A stretch of 64,000 bases of DNA, taken from contig CAWIOM010000016.1 in NCBI GenBank assembly GCA_963837735.1, positions 139,484 through 203,483 on the forward strand, given 5' to 3'. Positions within the stretch are counted from its first letter, which is position 1. Each line of letters starts with the position of its first letter. The notes below the pieces were generated by a model that was not told the DNA's origin, made no database searches, and was given only the letters and a program-made list of their open reading frames with translations. A program made the position numbers and the translations under genes. Shown piece by piece: positions 18,901-27,607 of the stretch. This DNA is from VRUE01 sp963837735. Its GTDB lineage: Bacteria; Actinomycetota; Thermoleophilia; Solirubrobacterales; 70-9.

Positions 18901-20538
18901 GGAGGCGACGGGTAGGTGCGGAAGACGTAGGACGACGTCCCCACCCCAGCACCGTTTTCGGCGACGAGGCGGACGTAGTAGCTGGTGTCAGGCACCAATC
19001 CGACCGCGGTCTGCGTTACCGATTGCGCTCCGACATTCGATTCCAGCTCTTCAGCGCTCACCGGCACGTGGGCACATGGGTTGGACGAGCAGTCTTCCAG
19101 GCCAACCTCGAAGTGGTACGCCGTGGTGCCGCCGTGAGGATTGATTTCAAGGTTGAACCGAGCTCCGTCGGTATTTACCCGATCGACGACGATCGGGGTC
19201 GAGGTCGGAGGCGTCGACCCCTCAAACCGCCGATCGGCTCCGTAGCTCCATTGTTCATTCGCATTTTTCGCGACGACGCGATAGTGGTATTCGCTGCCAA
19301 GGGTCAGACTTTTCAGTTCATAGCTCACATTGGCGTCCGAGGAGCCCGCGAACACGTCGCCCTCGACACAGGGAACCGAACCGCCGGAGTACTGCGTCGT
19401 CGTGCCCCATTCAAATTTGCATTCCGTGGTTGCCACACCGTCCGGGTTGATGACTCCTTTGAGGATCGCGCTGGTCGCGTTCGGATGGCCAGGGTTGGCC
19501 GTCGTGGCATCGGGGACGGTGATCGGCGGGTCTTGGTGAAAGACCGCGACACGCGGCGTGGCCCCGGTCATCGTCACATAAACGTCGTGCGTTGCTCCGT
19601 TGACCGCGACGCCCTTCGAGCCGGTCAAGCCCGTGAACGGCCCTTCCCCCGAGCCGAAGCTCGTGATCGGCTGCCCGGCGGGCGAGTATTGGGTGATCCT
19701 GTTGCCGTTCTCGATCGCGTAGATGTCGTCGTCGGATGGATCGACGGCGGTGTAACGCGTGGTGACATAGCTGACCCGGAGGCTCTCGGCGTCGTCGAAA
19801 CCCTGAATGCGGTCGAGGTTTTCTTTGCCTTTGTAATATTTGTAGAGGCCGGGTGAGCCGCTGCTGTACCCAGAACCTTTGTTCAGGTAGCCGTAGCCTT
19901 CGGTGTCGAAGGTTATGTGGCAGGTCTCCTGTTCGAAAAAGTACGTTTCGATTCGTCGGGTTGCCGGTGACGGGATCGTAGGTGGGTGCCCACTGGCCGC
20001 TGCCGTTGTAGACCAGGCCGTCGTTGTCGACCCCTAGGCCGCAGATGCCGCCCCCCCCGCCGAAGGCGATCCTCAGGGTGCCGTCTTCCTTGAAGGCTCC
20101 GATCTGATGGCCGCTGATTCCTCCTGACACGTAGAGGCCGCCGCCATGGCCTGAATTGTCGAAGACCATGTCCGTCCCGAACGTCGATCCGGTTCCCGGG
20201 GAGAACGAGCTCACCCCGCCGAGACCACTCCAGAACTGGGCTTCTCCCAGTGAGTTGAATTGGCTTATCTGGCTTTCAGAGCCGTGGATATCGATGACGT
20301 AGACCCTGCCGTTGCTCTGGTTGATCGCGATGCCGAGCAGGTTGTTGGTGAAGGCGCCGGCCGTGGAGTCGCTTCCCGTGAACGAGTTCTGGAATTTGTA
20401 CAGCTGGATCTGCTTGGCGGAGGAGGGGCCGGCGAACGCCAGCGCCCCCAGGGCCGCGGTCGCCAGCACGGCGAAGAGCATTTTGACCCGACCTCTGCCG
20501 TCCACTGCCCCTCCCCTATGCGTCGTATTCGTCCTCAT
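15984..20538 (-). CDS. Giant secreted NHL / Fn3-like / PD40 propeller protein with a second NHL block inserted, frameshifted near 19955
   Basis: ATG 20538 has AGGAGAG about 11 bases upstream; signal peptide MLFAVLATAALGALAFAGPSSA. About 1517 residues; 4555 bases = 1518 codons + 1, so one extra base at about 19955 (between GNPTN and ETYFFEQETC). Order: NHL-type blades (GIAINQSNGRVYVIDIHG), two Fn3-like modules (CKFEWGTTTQYS, YHFEVGLEDC), a domain opening with CRAYELVSAANAGGYD, PD40 blades, an inserted second NHL propeller of about 300 residues (ALAVDQSNGDLYVSETGSG to HHVYASSGIG), then the rest of the PD40 part with ECASCATTG, VFFTTDEGLVLSDTN, KIYDARQGGGY and CAASDECHGPG. The tail is KRCKRGFVKRHGRCVKKHRK plus His/Arg. 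It starts 32 bases after the upstream stop and its own stop lies just inside the next gene. Confidence 0.85.
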
Positions 20539-20570
20539 TGTCTCTGGCTCTCTCCTCGTCGTCCCCATGA

Positions 20571-23381
20571 CTAGCCCACCGTCCCGCGCTTGTGATGGCG
20601 CTTGTGACGTGCCTTGGAGCCGCATGTGGTCCGCAGCTTGGTCTTGGTGCTGAGGACCGCGCCGTTCTGACCGGTCATGCCCACCTTTGCCTTCCTCGAC
20701 TTGCCGCAGAGGCTCCTGCTGTTGACGAGCAGGCCCTTGGCGCCGCCGGCCAGATTCAGGACAAACGAGCTGACCGGAGCGTCGGGAACGGTTGCGAAGC
20801 GAGTGCGCAATGCCCCTCTTTTGGTGGTGTCGATTCGGCCAGCCAGCTCGACGTCGAACTGGCCTTCGAGATCCATGACCAGGTCGGGCAGTTCGTGGCT
20901 CGAGGAGCGCAGGTAGACATTGCCCTTGAGCGGCGCGTCCAGCAGCGGCGTGGAGGCTTCTGCCCTACCGATCGCAGACCCGGCCGGGCAGGAGTCGGCG
21001 GCGAACTGCACCCTGGTGCAGATGCTGTTGATGTGGCTGTTGTCGAGTTGCTCACCCGGAGGCAGGACCACGGACACCCGACGGGTGTTGGCTTCGCCAG
21101 GGCTGGTCCTCAGCACGGCGTGGATCGCGGGATGCCCGCGTCGTTTCACCCCGCCGCTGAGTCTCAGGTTGAGCTTTGGGCCATAGGCGAGATTGGCGCA
21201 GTTGGCCACCTGGAACCCGGCTTTCGGGTAGCCGATCCCCCCTTCGTCGCCGCCGATCGTCGCCTCGACCGAGAACGGGTCACAGTTCGTCGGGTTGAGG
21301 GTGAAGGACTGGCGATCGAGGTCTATCTGGATCGTCCGCAGGCGCAACGGTACGCCGTTGAGTATCTGCGGCAACGGGTCGGAGACAACAGTCACCTGAG
21401 CGGTCACCGGGTCGACGTTGATCGCCGCACGTACGACGACATTGCCGAGGTCGTACGGCCCCGAAACGGCCGGGGTCACAACCGCGAGACTGAGCGGCGA
21501 GCCCTTGTGAGGACCGGCGAGGTAGACCTTCCCGTCCAGGTACACCTGGTGGGACCCGGCGCCGGCTCCCGCGGTCGCTGTCCCGATCTGGCTCGCGGCA
21601 GGGCATTTCGGTGACGAGAGCTCGGCGGCGCCACCGTAGGCGGCATCCGCGACCTCGGCAAGGGCCGCCTCGGGGCAGTAGGGGATTCCCTTCAGGGTCG
21701 CGGCGAAGCCGGGAGGCGTCTGGACCGTGATCGTGCTGAGATTCTGGTCGCCGTCCGCGCGAGTCAGCTCGAGCGAGAACGGCGAGTGCATGCCTGCCGT
21801 CGTGTTGGCGGTCCCGGCCTTCAGCTGCGGTGAGAACGGACGCTGTTCGCCAGGGCACTGGGATCCACCCGGACCGGAGCTGACAGTGAAGGTGCTGAGC
21901 GAGTGTTGCGGCGGCAACAGACCGTCCCAGGGCACGAATTCGCTCTGCACTTCATAGCTGCCGCACTTCTCCGGTGTTGCCAGGAGACCTCGCTCGGACC
22001 CGAAGAAATGCATGCTGAACTCGGTCAGCGGGCTCTGTGGCAGTTCCGGGAAGGAGACAACCAGCTGACCGGTCTGCTCGTTGGGGACAACGGTGCCCGC
22101 AAGCTTGATATGGGTCCCGAATCCGTCCGCGGCCAATAGCAGGCGGTAGCGGCTACCGGGCTTTGGATCACCGAGGTAAATGGCGCCAGGGATCGGTTCC
22201 GGAAGAGCCGAGCTGTCCAGCTCCAGCGTCCCGACTTTTGAGAACTCCGGACAGGTCGCGCCTTTGCGGGTTCCGATCGCGCTGGCCGCGTCCGAGCAGC
22301 TGACCTTGCCGTCCGCGGCGTTGGGGTTGATCGAGAAACCCTCAGGGAGGGTCACCGTCGTCGACCGCAACTCAGACGGCGACGGCGTGGTCGGGCTCAG
22401 CTCCTGGGGAACTTTCAGGTCGATGTCCACCCCTGACGGGGAATCCGCCTGTGGTGTGGTCGGCTGCGCGGTGAGACTCGGATTGAAAGTCAGCTGTTCG
22501 CAGCCTGTCGTCGACGGCCACGGAACTTCCGCGCGGGCGAATTCGTGAGTGTAATATTCGAGATCCATCGAGGCTGTGAGCGGCACATCGCACTCGGTCG
22601 GCGACTGTAGGAACGGAACCGGTGGAACGTTGGCCGGGGTCCCGGTCGTCCCGGCCTGCACGCATTCTTCGAAATCGATTTCGAAGAGATCAAGCGCAAA
22701 CGTTCCGCAGGAGGCAAAACCTTTCAACGGAGGAATGAATCTCGCCTCGTCGTGAATCGGATCCGCCGGAACGCCCCAGAGCAGGATCGAGGTGCCCCGA
22801 AGCGCGAGCGGATGGTAGATCGGCGAGCTTTCCGAGTAGAGGCCGTAGTCGCTATCGGTTCTTGAGCCGAGGGTGATGAAGACCGGCGAGGCCACAAGGG
22901 GCACCCAGAACGCGGTCAGTGCCGGCTCATCGGGATGCGGCACGACGTTGTAGAGAGGTGAGAACCCAAGCGTGACGGCCCCTCCCACCTGCGAGGACGG
23001 CGGGCATCTGCCGAACGAGAACTCGACAATCTCGCAGGTCGGGGCGGCATGTGGGTTTCCGATGAATCCCGTGGGGAAGTGATTGATCACAACCCGGGCG
23101 TCATCGCAGACACAGGGGATGAGCGGTGGCTTTTCCACACCGTTCTCGGATTCGGCCGTGTCCCAGAACATTCCGATCTGGACGTCCGGATGCCCGCCGG
23201 CCTGGGTGTTGGAGGGTTCCATCGTAAATTCATCGATCCCGACATAGGCCTTTGCCGACCCACTCAGGAGGCAGAGGCCGGCGAGCAGGGCACTGAGGAC
23301 GAGTGCAATCCGGAGCGGCGAGCCGCCCCTGACCAGGCGGGCCCTGGTCGCCCCTCCCGTCACGGTCTCCCTGTTCATCAT
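20571..23381 (-). CDS. Large secreted protein, family B copy 2
   Basis: ATG 23381 has a strong AAGGAG six bases upstream; ATG 23414, overlapping the previous stop, is an alternative. Signal peptide LRIALVLSALLAGLCLLSGSAKA. About 936 residues. Family B motifs in order: TQAGGHPDVQIGMFWD, TGFIGNPHAAPTC, CPPSSQVGGA, LLWGVPADPIHDEARF, LPEGFSINPNAADGKVSC, CPEFSKVGTLEL, CPGEQRPFSPQLKAGT, LKGIPYCPEAALAEV, YLAGPHKGSPLSLAVVTPA, NPTNCDPFSV, ICTRVQFAADSCPAGSAIG, YLRSSSHELPDLVMDLEGQ and KGLLVNSRSLCG. Ends in a basic tail (KARHKRHHKR). Sits between two giant propeller genes. Exported, role unknown. Confidence 0.87.
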   Translation of the reverse strand: MMNRETVTGGATRARLVRGGSPLRIALVLSALLAGLCLLSGSAKAYVGIDEFTMEPSNTQAGGHPDVQIGMFWDTAESENGVEKPPLIPCVCDDARVVINHFPTGFIGNPHAAPTCEIVEFSFGRCPPSSQVGGAVTLGFSPLYNVVPHPDEPALTAFWVPLVASPVFITLGSRTDSDYGLYSESSPIYHPLALRGTSILLWGVPADPIHDEARFIPPLKGFASCGTFALDLFEIDFEECVQAGTTGTPANVPPVPFLQSPTECDVPLTASMDLEYYTHEFARAEVPWPSTTGCEQLTFNPSLTAQPTTPQADSPSGVDIDLKVPQELSPTTPSPSELRSTTVTLPEGFSINPNAADGKVSCSDAASAIGTRKGATCPEFSKVGTLELDSSALPEPIPGAIYLGDPKPGSRYRLLLAADGFGTHIKLAGTVVPNEQTGQLVVSFPELPQSPLTEFSMHFFGSERGLLATPEKCGSYEVQSEFVPWDGLLPPQHSLSTFTVSSGPGGSQCPGEQRPFSPQLKAGTANTTAGMHSPFSLELTRADGDQNLSTITVQTPPGFAATLKGIPYCPEAALAEVADAAYGGAAELSSPKCPAASQIGTATAGAGAGSHQVYLDGKVYLAGPHKGSPLSLAVVTPAVSGPYDLGNVVVRAAINVDPVTAQVTVVSDPLPQILNGVPLRLRTIQIDLDRQSFTLNPTNCDPFSVEATIGGDEGGIGYPKAGFQVANCANLAYGPKLNLRLSGGVKRRGHPAIHAVLRTSPGEANTRRVSVVLPPGEQLDNSHINSICTRVQFAADSCPAGSAIGRAEASTPLLDAPLKGNVYLRSSSHELPDLVMDLEGQFDVELAGRIDTTKRGALRTRFATVPDAPVSSFVLNLAGGAKGLLVNSRSLCGKSRKAKVGMTGQNGAVLSTKTKLRTTCGSKARHKRHHKRGTVG

Positions 23382-23406
23382 CGTCGTCTCCTTGTTCCCT
23401 TGCCCG

Positions 23407-26400
23407 TCAACCATTGCTCCGGCTTCCCCTGTGCTTCGTGTGTCGCCTGGTCTTCTTAGCGTGCCGCTTGGTCTTCTTGCGGCGCCGGTGTTTCTTCTTC
23501 GTCCTGGTCTTGTGCTTTGGCGCGGTCAGGTTTCCGGACGCCCCCAGGGTTCCGCCTGTGCGGATTTGCGGAATAGCGGGCGGCGAGCTGCCCGCTCCGT
23601 GACACTCATCCGCGGCCGCGCAAGCACCCAAGTCGGGATTGAAGTCGAAGCCTCCACCGGTCCGCGCGTCGTACATCTTCAGGAAGCTGCCGTTGACGTC
23701 TTCCGGCACAAGCGAATCGAAGGTTGAGAAGTAGACGTCGGTCCCGTCGCGACTGACCGATTCCAGCCCCGTCTGCATGTTGCCGAAGAAGATCGAAAAG
23801 ACTTCCAGCCCCCCCGTGCTATCCCGGTCTCCGGTCCCCGTGCTGATCAGCTGCGCACGACCATCCACGTACTCGTAGATGTCCCTGAGGCCGTTCGTGT
23901 CCTGGGGTACGAGGCCTTCCTTGGTTGCGAAGAACGTGCGTCCATCGTTAGCCATGAACGGCCCCGCTTCGGCAACCGTAACCACGTCGCCAATCGGGGC
24001 GGTACCTGCCGGATTGCATGACGCACACCTGAGGGCACCGCTGTCAGCACTGTATGCGTAAACCTCCCGCTTTCCCTGGCTTCCATATGCGGTGAGGGTC
24101 GACTTGGTCAGGAACGCCGCATGAGATCCATTCGGCGAGATCGTGCTCCGTTCGACCTGAGTACCCGGTTCAAAGGTCGTCACGAAGTGCAGGCGTCCAT
24201 CTCGATACAGGTAGAGATTGCGCTCGCCATCGCCACCCACCTCGCCCGGGACGAGATCCTCGGGCGAGTAGAAATAGATGTCCCCGCTTTCGTTCGCCAG
24301 CACATCGTCGATCCCGGGCATCCGAGCGACGAGATCGAAGAACTCGGAGTACTGGGCTGCTGACGGCGTAAGGGCCTGAACGCCACATTTTGTCGTCCAA
24401 GTCGAAGAGCACGAGTCACTGTTGCCGAGCGCGCCTTCTTGAGATATCAGCGTCAGTTTGTCGCCGTTCTCTTCCCACATGTAGAGGTCGCGGCTCGTGT
24501 CTGTATCGGCTACTTCGTCAAGTGCTTCCGTGGTGGTGAAGAACACCTTGGAGGCGTCTCTCGTCATTCCGACAAAATTGACCTCCTCACCCCTTGAGAC
24601 TTCGAGGGTGGCGGCGTTGTTGACCCTCATGTAGAGGCGGGCCGGAGATCCCAGGATGTAGGGGCATTCGAATGGGTACTGTTCGACGTTGCATTGGCCG
24701 CTGGTCGTTCCCGCCAGCAGTACCCGTGAGCCGTCGGTCGACCTACCCCCGATGCCGGTCACGCGGGTCGGGTCGCTTGCGCCGGCGGGCTGCACGGGAA
24801 TCGGTTCGCCGTTCGGAAGCTTCGAAATCACCGTGACCGTTTTCGCCGCGATGTCGTTGTCATAGACAGAGCCCGGAGCGGTGTCAGCTCCGTCCGGGGT
24901 GAACGGGGTCTGGGTCGAAAAGAAAAAGTGGCTGAAATCGCCCGAGGGCTGGAGATCGCCGCGGAATTTGGAGCCGTTTTTCACCACGCCGACGTTGGTC
25001 GGCAGGCGGCCAAGTCGGGTGCCATCCGCCTTGTAGAGGAATGGCGCGCGCGATTTCGGCACGTTTTCTGATTCGTTCGTTTCCGGGTTGACGACGTAGA
25101 GCCCTCCGATGTGGTCAAGACACAGATCCAGCGAATCGGAACACTGGCGCCCGTAGGTGTATTTCGTTTCGTTTCCCTTGAGGCCCGGCATCGTCTGCAC
25201 CCAACCCTTGTTGGTTCGGGTGGCCATGTAGATGTCGATCAAGGTGTTCGGCGCTTCGATGCCTTTGAGCGATCCCAGGGCGCCCCAGAAGACGAAGCGC
25301 GAGGGGCTGCTCGCGTAACCGAAATTCTGCGGAGCCTGAGCGAAATCGCTGCCGCCGAAGGTTTCGGTGAACACCCGAAACCCTTCGCCCGGCATGAGCT
25401 GGACCGCGCCGGCTTCTCCCGGTGAGACGATCTCGTATGCTCGGCAGTCCGGGAGATAGCTCGCTCCCGTCAACTGACGCACGTGGGAGTTGGGGCAAGG
25501 AGTCGGGCGAAAGTTGAAGGTGGTGTCGTCGGTCGTCGACGTCCCCCATGTATTTTCGGCCACGACCCTGTAGTGAATGGTCGTCGAGGGAGGCAGGCCC
25601 GCCAGCTGCACCGAGACGTTCTGCGGAGTGTTCCCCGTCAGTTCGCCTCCGCCCACCGGCAGGGACTCGCCGAACGAGGGTGAAGGCCCGAAATCGAACC
25701 TGTAGGTGGTCGGGAAGCCGACCGGGTTGATGGTCGCATGCAGGACCGCCGTTGTGTCGGTCACGTCTGTCGCGCCGTTTCCGGAGATTTCCGGAGCAGA
25801 GGCGGTCCGGAAGATCTGGTCCGTGCCTTTGGTGGTCCCAAGCGAGTTGGTCGCTACCAGCCTGTAGTGATACTGCTTACCTCGCTGCAGGTGCCCGAGC
25901 ACCGAGGGCGTCGATTTGATTTCACCGGCCCCGCCGGCAATTGGCAGAGTTTCCGTTTTCAATCCATAGCCGGCGGTCAGCCCGTAATCGAAGTAGTACG
26001 TGGTCGCCAGGCCGTCCGTGTCCAACTGGCCATTCAGCGTCCCGTTGTGTTCATCGATTCCTGTCGCGGGTTTGGTTTCAAGCTGGAGAACCGCTTTTGC
26101 TTCCAAACGCCGATTGCCGCCTATGTTCGAGCCTTTGGCGTTACTCGCTTCAAAGCGGTAGTTGTAGCTCGTCCCTACAGCCAAGCCCGGCAGAACCGCG
26201 CTGACTTCTGTCGGGCTGCCTCCCGGATAGGGAGTCGCCTGGCTACAGCTAACGGGGGACCCCGCCGCCGTGTATGCAGTGGTCGTGCCGAATTTCACTT
26301 TGCAGTCGGTGATTTCACCCCCGCCGGCAGGGTCGATCAGCCCACGAACGGTCGCGGTCGTATGCCCGAGGTCCGTAATGGGTGCCGGTTTTGTTGTGAC

Positions 26401-27567
26401 GGTCGGAAGGATGTCGCCCTTGGAGAACTTGACGACTTTGTTGGTTGCCGCGGTCGTGTAGACGTTGCCGTCTTTGTCGATCTCGACTCCGCGGCCGGAA
26501 CTGCCGAAGATCCCTTCACCGAAGCTGGGGCCGTCCTGATGAACCGGGTCGCCCACGACGCCCTGGCTGTACGGGACGATCTTGTTTCCTTCCTGCGCAT
26601 AGACGTCGTTGTTGGACAGATCGACGTCGAAGCTCCCGCCTTTCAGCGAGCACGGGTACGGCCCTGCGTTGCTCGGCCATCTTTCCGGGCAGTTGACCGT
26701 CGGAAATGCTTCTTTCAGGAAGGGCGACGTCGTACCGACTGCGGCATTGGCGTTCTTGCCACCCGACCCGGTATCGAGGTTGTCGTTGAATTCGTAGGCC
26801 TCGTACTTCCCGAACGAGCCGTTTCCGTTGAAGTAGACGCCACCCCAACCTGCCCAAACGGCTCCCGTGTTGTCGGGCCGAATTCTCGTGCAGCAGGGAC
26901 CATGGAATTCAACTGACAGGGTTTCGTCCCGGGTAACGAGAATTCGTTTGATCTCCTGGTAGGACACCGGGTCGTATTTCGATACATGGGCTCTGCCGCA
27001 GCAGCCTTCGAACAGCACATATACGAAGCCCTTATCGTCAATGCCGACGCCAGACGGTTCCCCGTAGAGATAGTCGCCTTTTACCGACGTGACGTATTTC
27101 CCGGTGGGGCTGAAGATGTCGACGTTGCCGAGAGCCGCCATGTAGATGTAGCCGGAGCGCACGGATGAGGACCTGTCGACGTCGAGGAAGATCTGACTTC
27201 CTATTTCGTACGGTTTGCCCCCGTAGGCCCCCGGCGACACCGGGTTTTCATTGATTTCATTTCCACTCACATAGAAGACGGAGGCCGTGAACGGGATCGG
27301 AACCCCCGTCGGGCTGAATTTTCTGATCGATCCGATCTTTTCGTTCGTTCCGACGGCGGAGCAGGCCACATAGACGTTGCCGACAGCATCCGTGGCGACT
27401 TCCTCCGGACTGCAGTTGGATCCCGTCGACCATTCTTCTTTCAAGGGATGGGTCGAGGCCGCGGACGCCGAGGAGCTTGCGAAGGCGAGTCCAATCACGG
27501 CGGCACTCAGCGCCGCTGCCAGGGTACGGCGGTATCGACGCGATCCAACCGGCCTTGCCCCCGTCAT
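23407..27567 (-). CDS. Giant secreted NHL / Fn3-like / PD40 propeller protein
   Basis: Preferred start ATG 27567 (AAGGGAAGG upstream), directly before a signal peptide (RRTLAAALSAAVIGLAFASS); ATG 27603 or 27615 would overlap the previous stop. About 1386 residues with no frameshift. Order: NHL-like blades (EEVATDAVGNVYVACSAVG, GIDDKGFVYVLFEGCCG, GVEIDKDGNVYTTAATNKVV), three Fn3-like modules (KVKFGTTTAYTAAG, YYFDYGLTAGYG, YRFDFGPSPSFG), then a C-terminal PD40-type region opening with CRAYEIVSPGEAGAV and carrying ALRCASCNPAGTAP, FFATKEGLVPQDTNGLRD, DVYFSTFDSLVPEDVNG, KMYDARTGGGF and CAAADECHGAGSS. The tail is Lys/Arg/His-rich (RTKKKHRRRKKTKRH). Probably a surface or released protein; binding partner unknown. 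Confidence 0.88.
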   Translation of the reverse strand: MTGARPVGSRRYRRTLAAALSAAVIGLAFASSSASAASTHPLKEEWSTGSNCSPEEVATDAVGNVYVACSAVGTNEKIGSIRKFSPTGVPIPFTASVFYVSGNEINENPVSPGAYGGKPYEIGSQIFLDVDRSSSVRSGYIYMAALGNVDIFSPTGKYVTSVKGDYLYGEPSGVGIDDKGFVYVLFEGCCGRAHVSKYDPVSYQEIKRILVTRDETLSVEFHGPCCTRIRPDNTGAVWAGWGGVYFNGNGSFGKYEAYEFNDNLDTGSGGKNANAAVGTTSPFLKEAFPTVNCPERWPSNAGPYPCSLKGGSFDVDLSNNDVYAQEGNKIVPYSQGVVGDPVHQDGPSFGEGIFGSSGRGVEIDKDGNVYTTAATNKVVKFSKGDILPTVTTKPAPITDLGHTTATVRGLIDPAGGGEITDCKVKFGTTTAYTAAGSPVSCSQATPYPGGSPTEVSAVLPGLAVGTSYNYRFEASNAKGSNIGGNRRLEAKAVLQLETKPATGIDEHNGTLNGQLDTDGLATTYYFDYGLTAGYGLKTETLPIAGGAGEIKSTPSVLGHLQRGKQYHYRLVATNSLGTTKGTDQIFRTASAPEISGNGATDVTDTTAVLHATINPVGFPTTYRFDFGPSPSFGESLPVGGGELTGNTPQNVSVQLAGLPPSTTIHYRVVAENTWGTSTTDDTTFNFRPTPCPNSHVRQLTGASYLPDCRAYEIVSPGEAGAVQLMPGEGFRVFTETFGGSDFAQAPQNFGYASSPSRFVFWGALGSLKGIEAPNTLIDIYMATRTNKGWVQTMPGLKGNETKYTYGRQCSDSLDLCLDHIGGLYVVNPETNESENVPKSRAPFLYKADGTRLGRLPTNVGVVKNGSKFRGDLQPSGDFSHFFFSTQTPFTPDGADTAPGSVYDNDIAAKTVTVISKLPNGEPIPVQPAGASDPTRVTGIGGRSTDGSRVLLAGTTSGQCNVEQYPFECPYILGSPARLYMRVNNAATLEVSRGEEVNFVGMTRDASKVFFTTTEALDEVADTDTSRDLYMWEENGDKLTLISQEGALGNSDSCSSTWTTKCGVQALTPSAAQYSEFFDLVARMPGIDDVLANESGDIYFYSPEDLVPGEVGGDGERNLYLYRDGRLHFVTTFEPGTQVERSTISPNGSHAAFLTKSTLTAYGSQGKREVYAYSADSGALRCASCNPAGTAPIGDVVTVAEAGPFMANDGRTFFATKEGLVPQDTNGLRDIYEYVDGRAQLISTGTGDRDSTGGLEVFSIFFGNMQTGLESVSRDGTDVYFSTFDSLVPEDVNGSFLKMYDARTGGGFDFNPDLGACAAADECHGAGSSPPAIPQIRTGGTLGASGNLTAPKHKTRTKKKHRRRKKTKRHAKKTRRHTKHRGSRSNG

Positions 27568-27607
27568 CTGACCTTCCCTTCCCTGTCCTCTAGCCACGTT
27601 CATCTCC

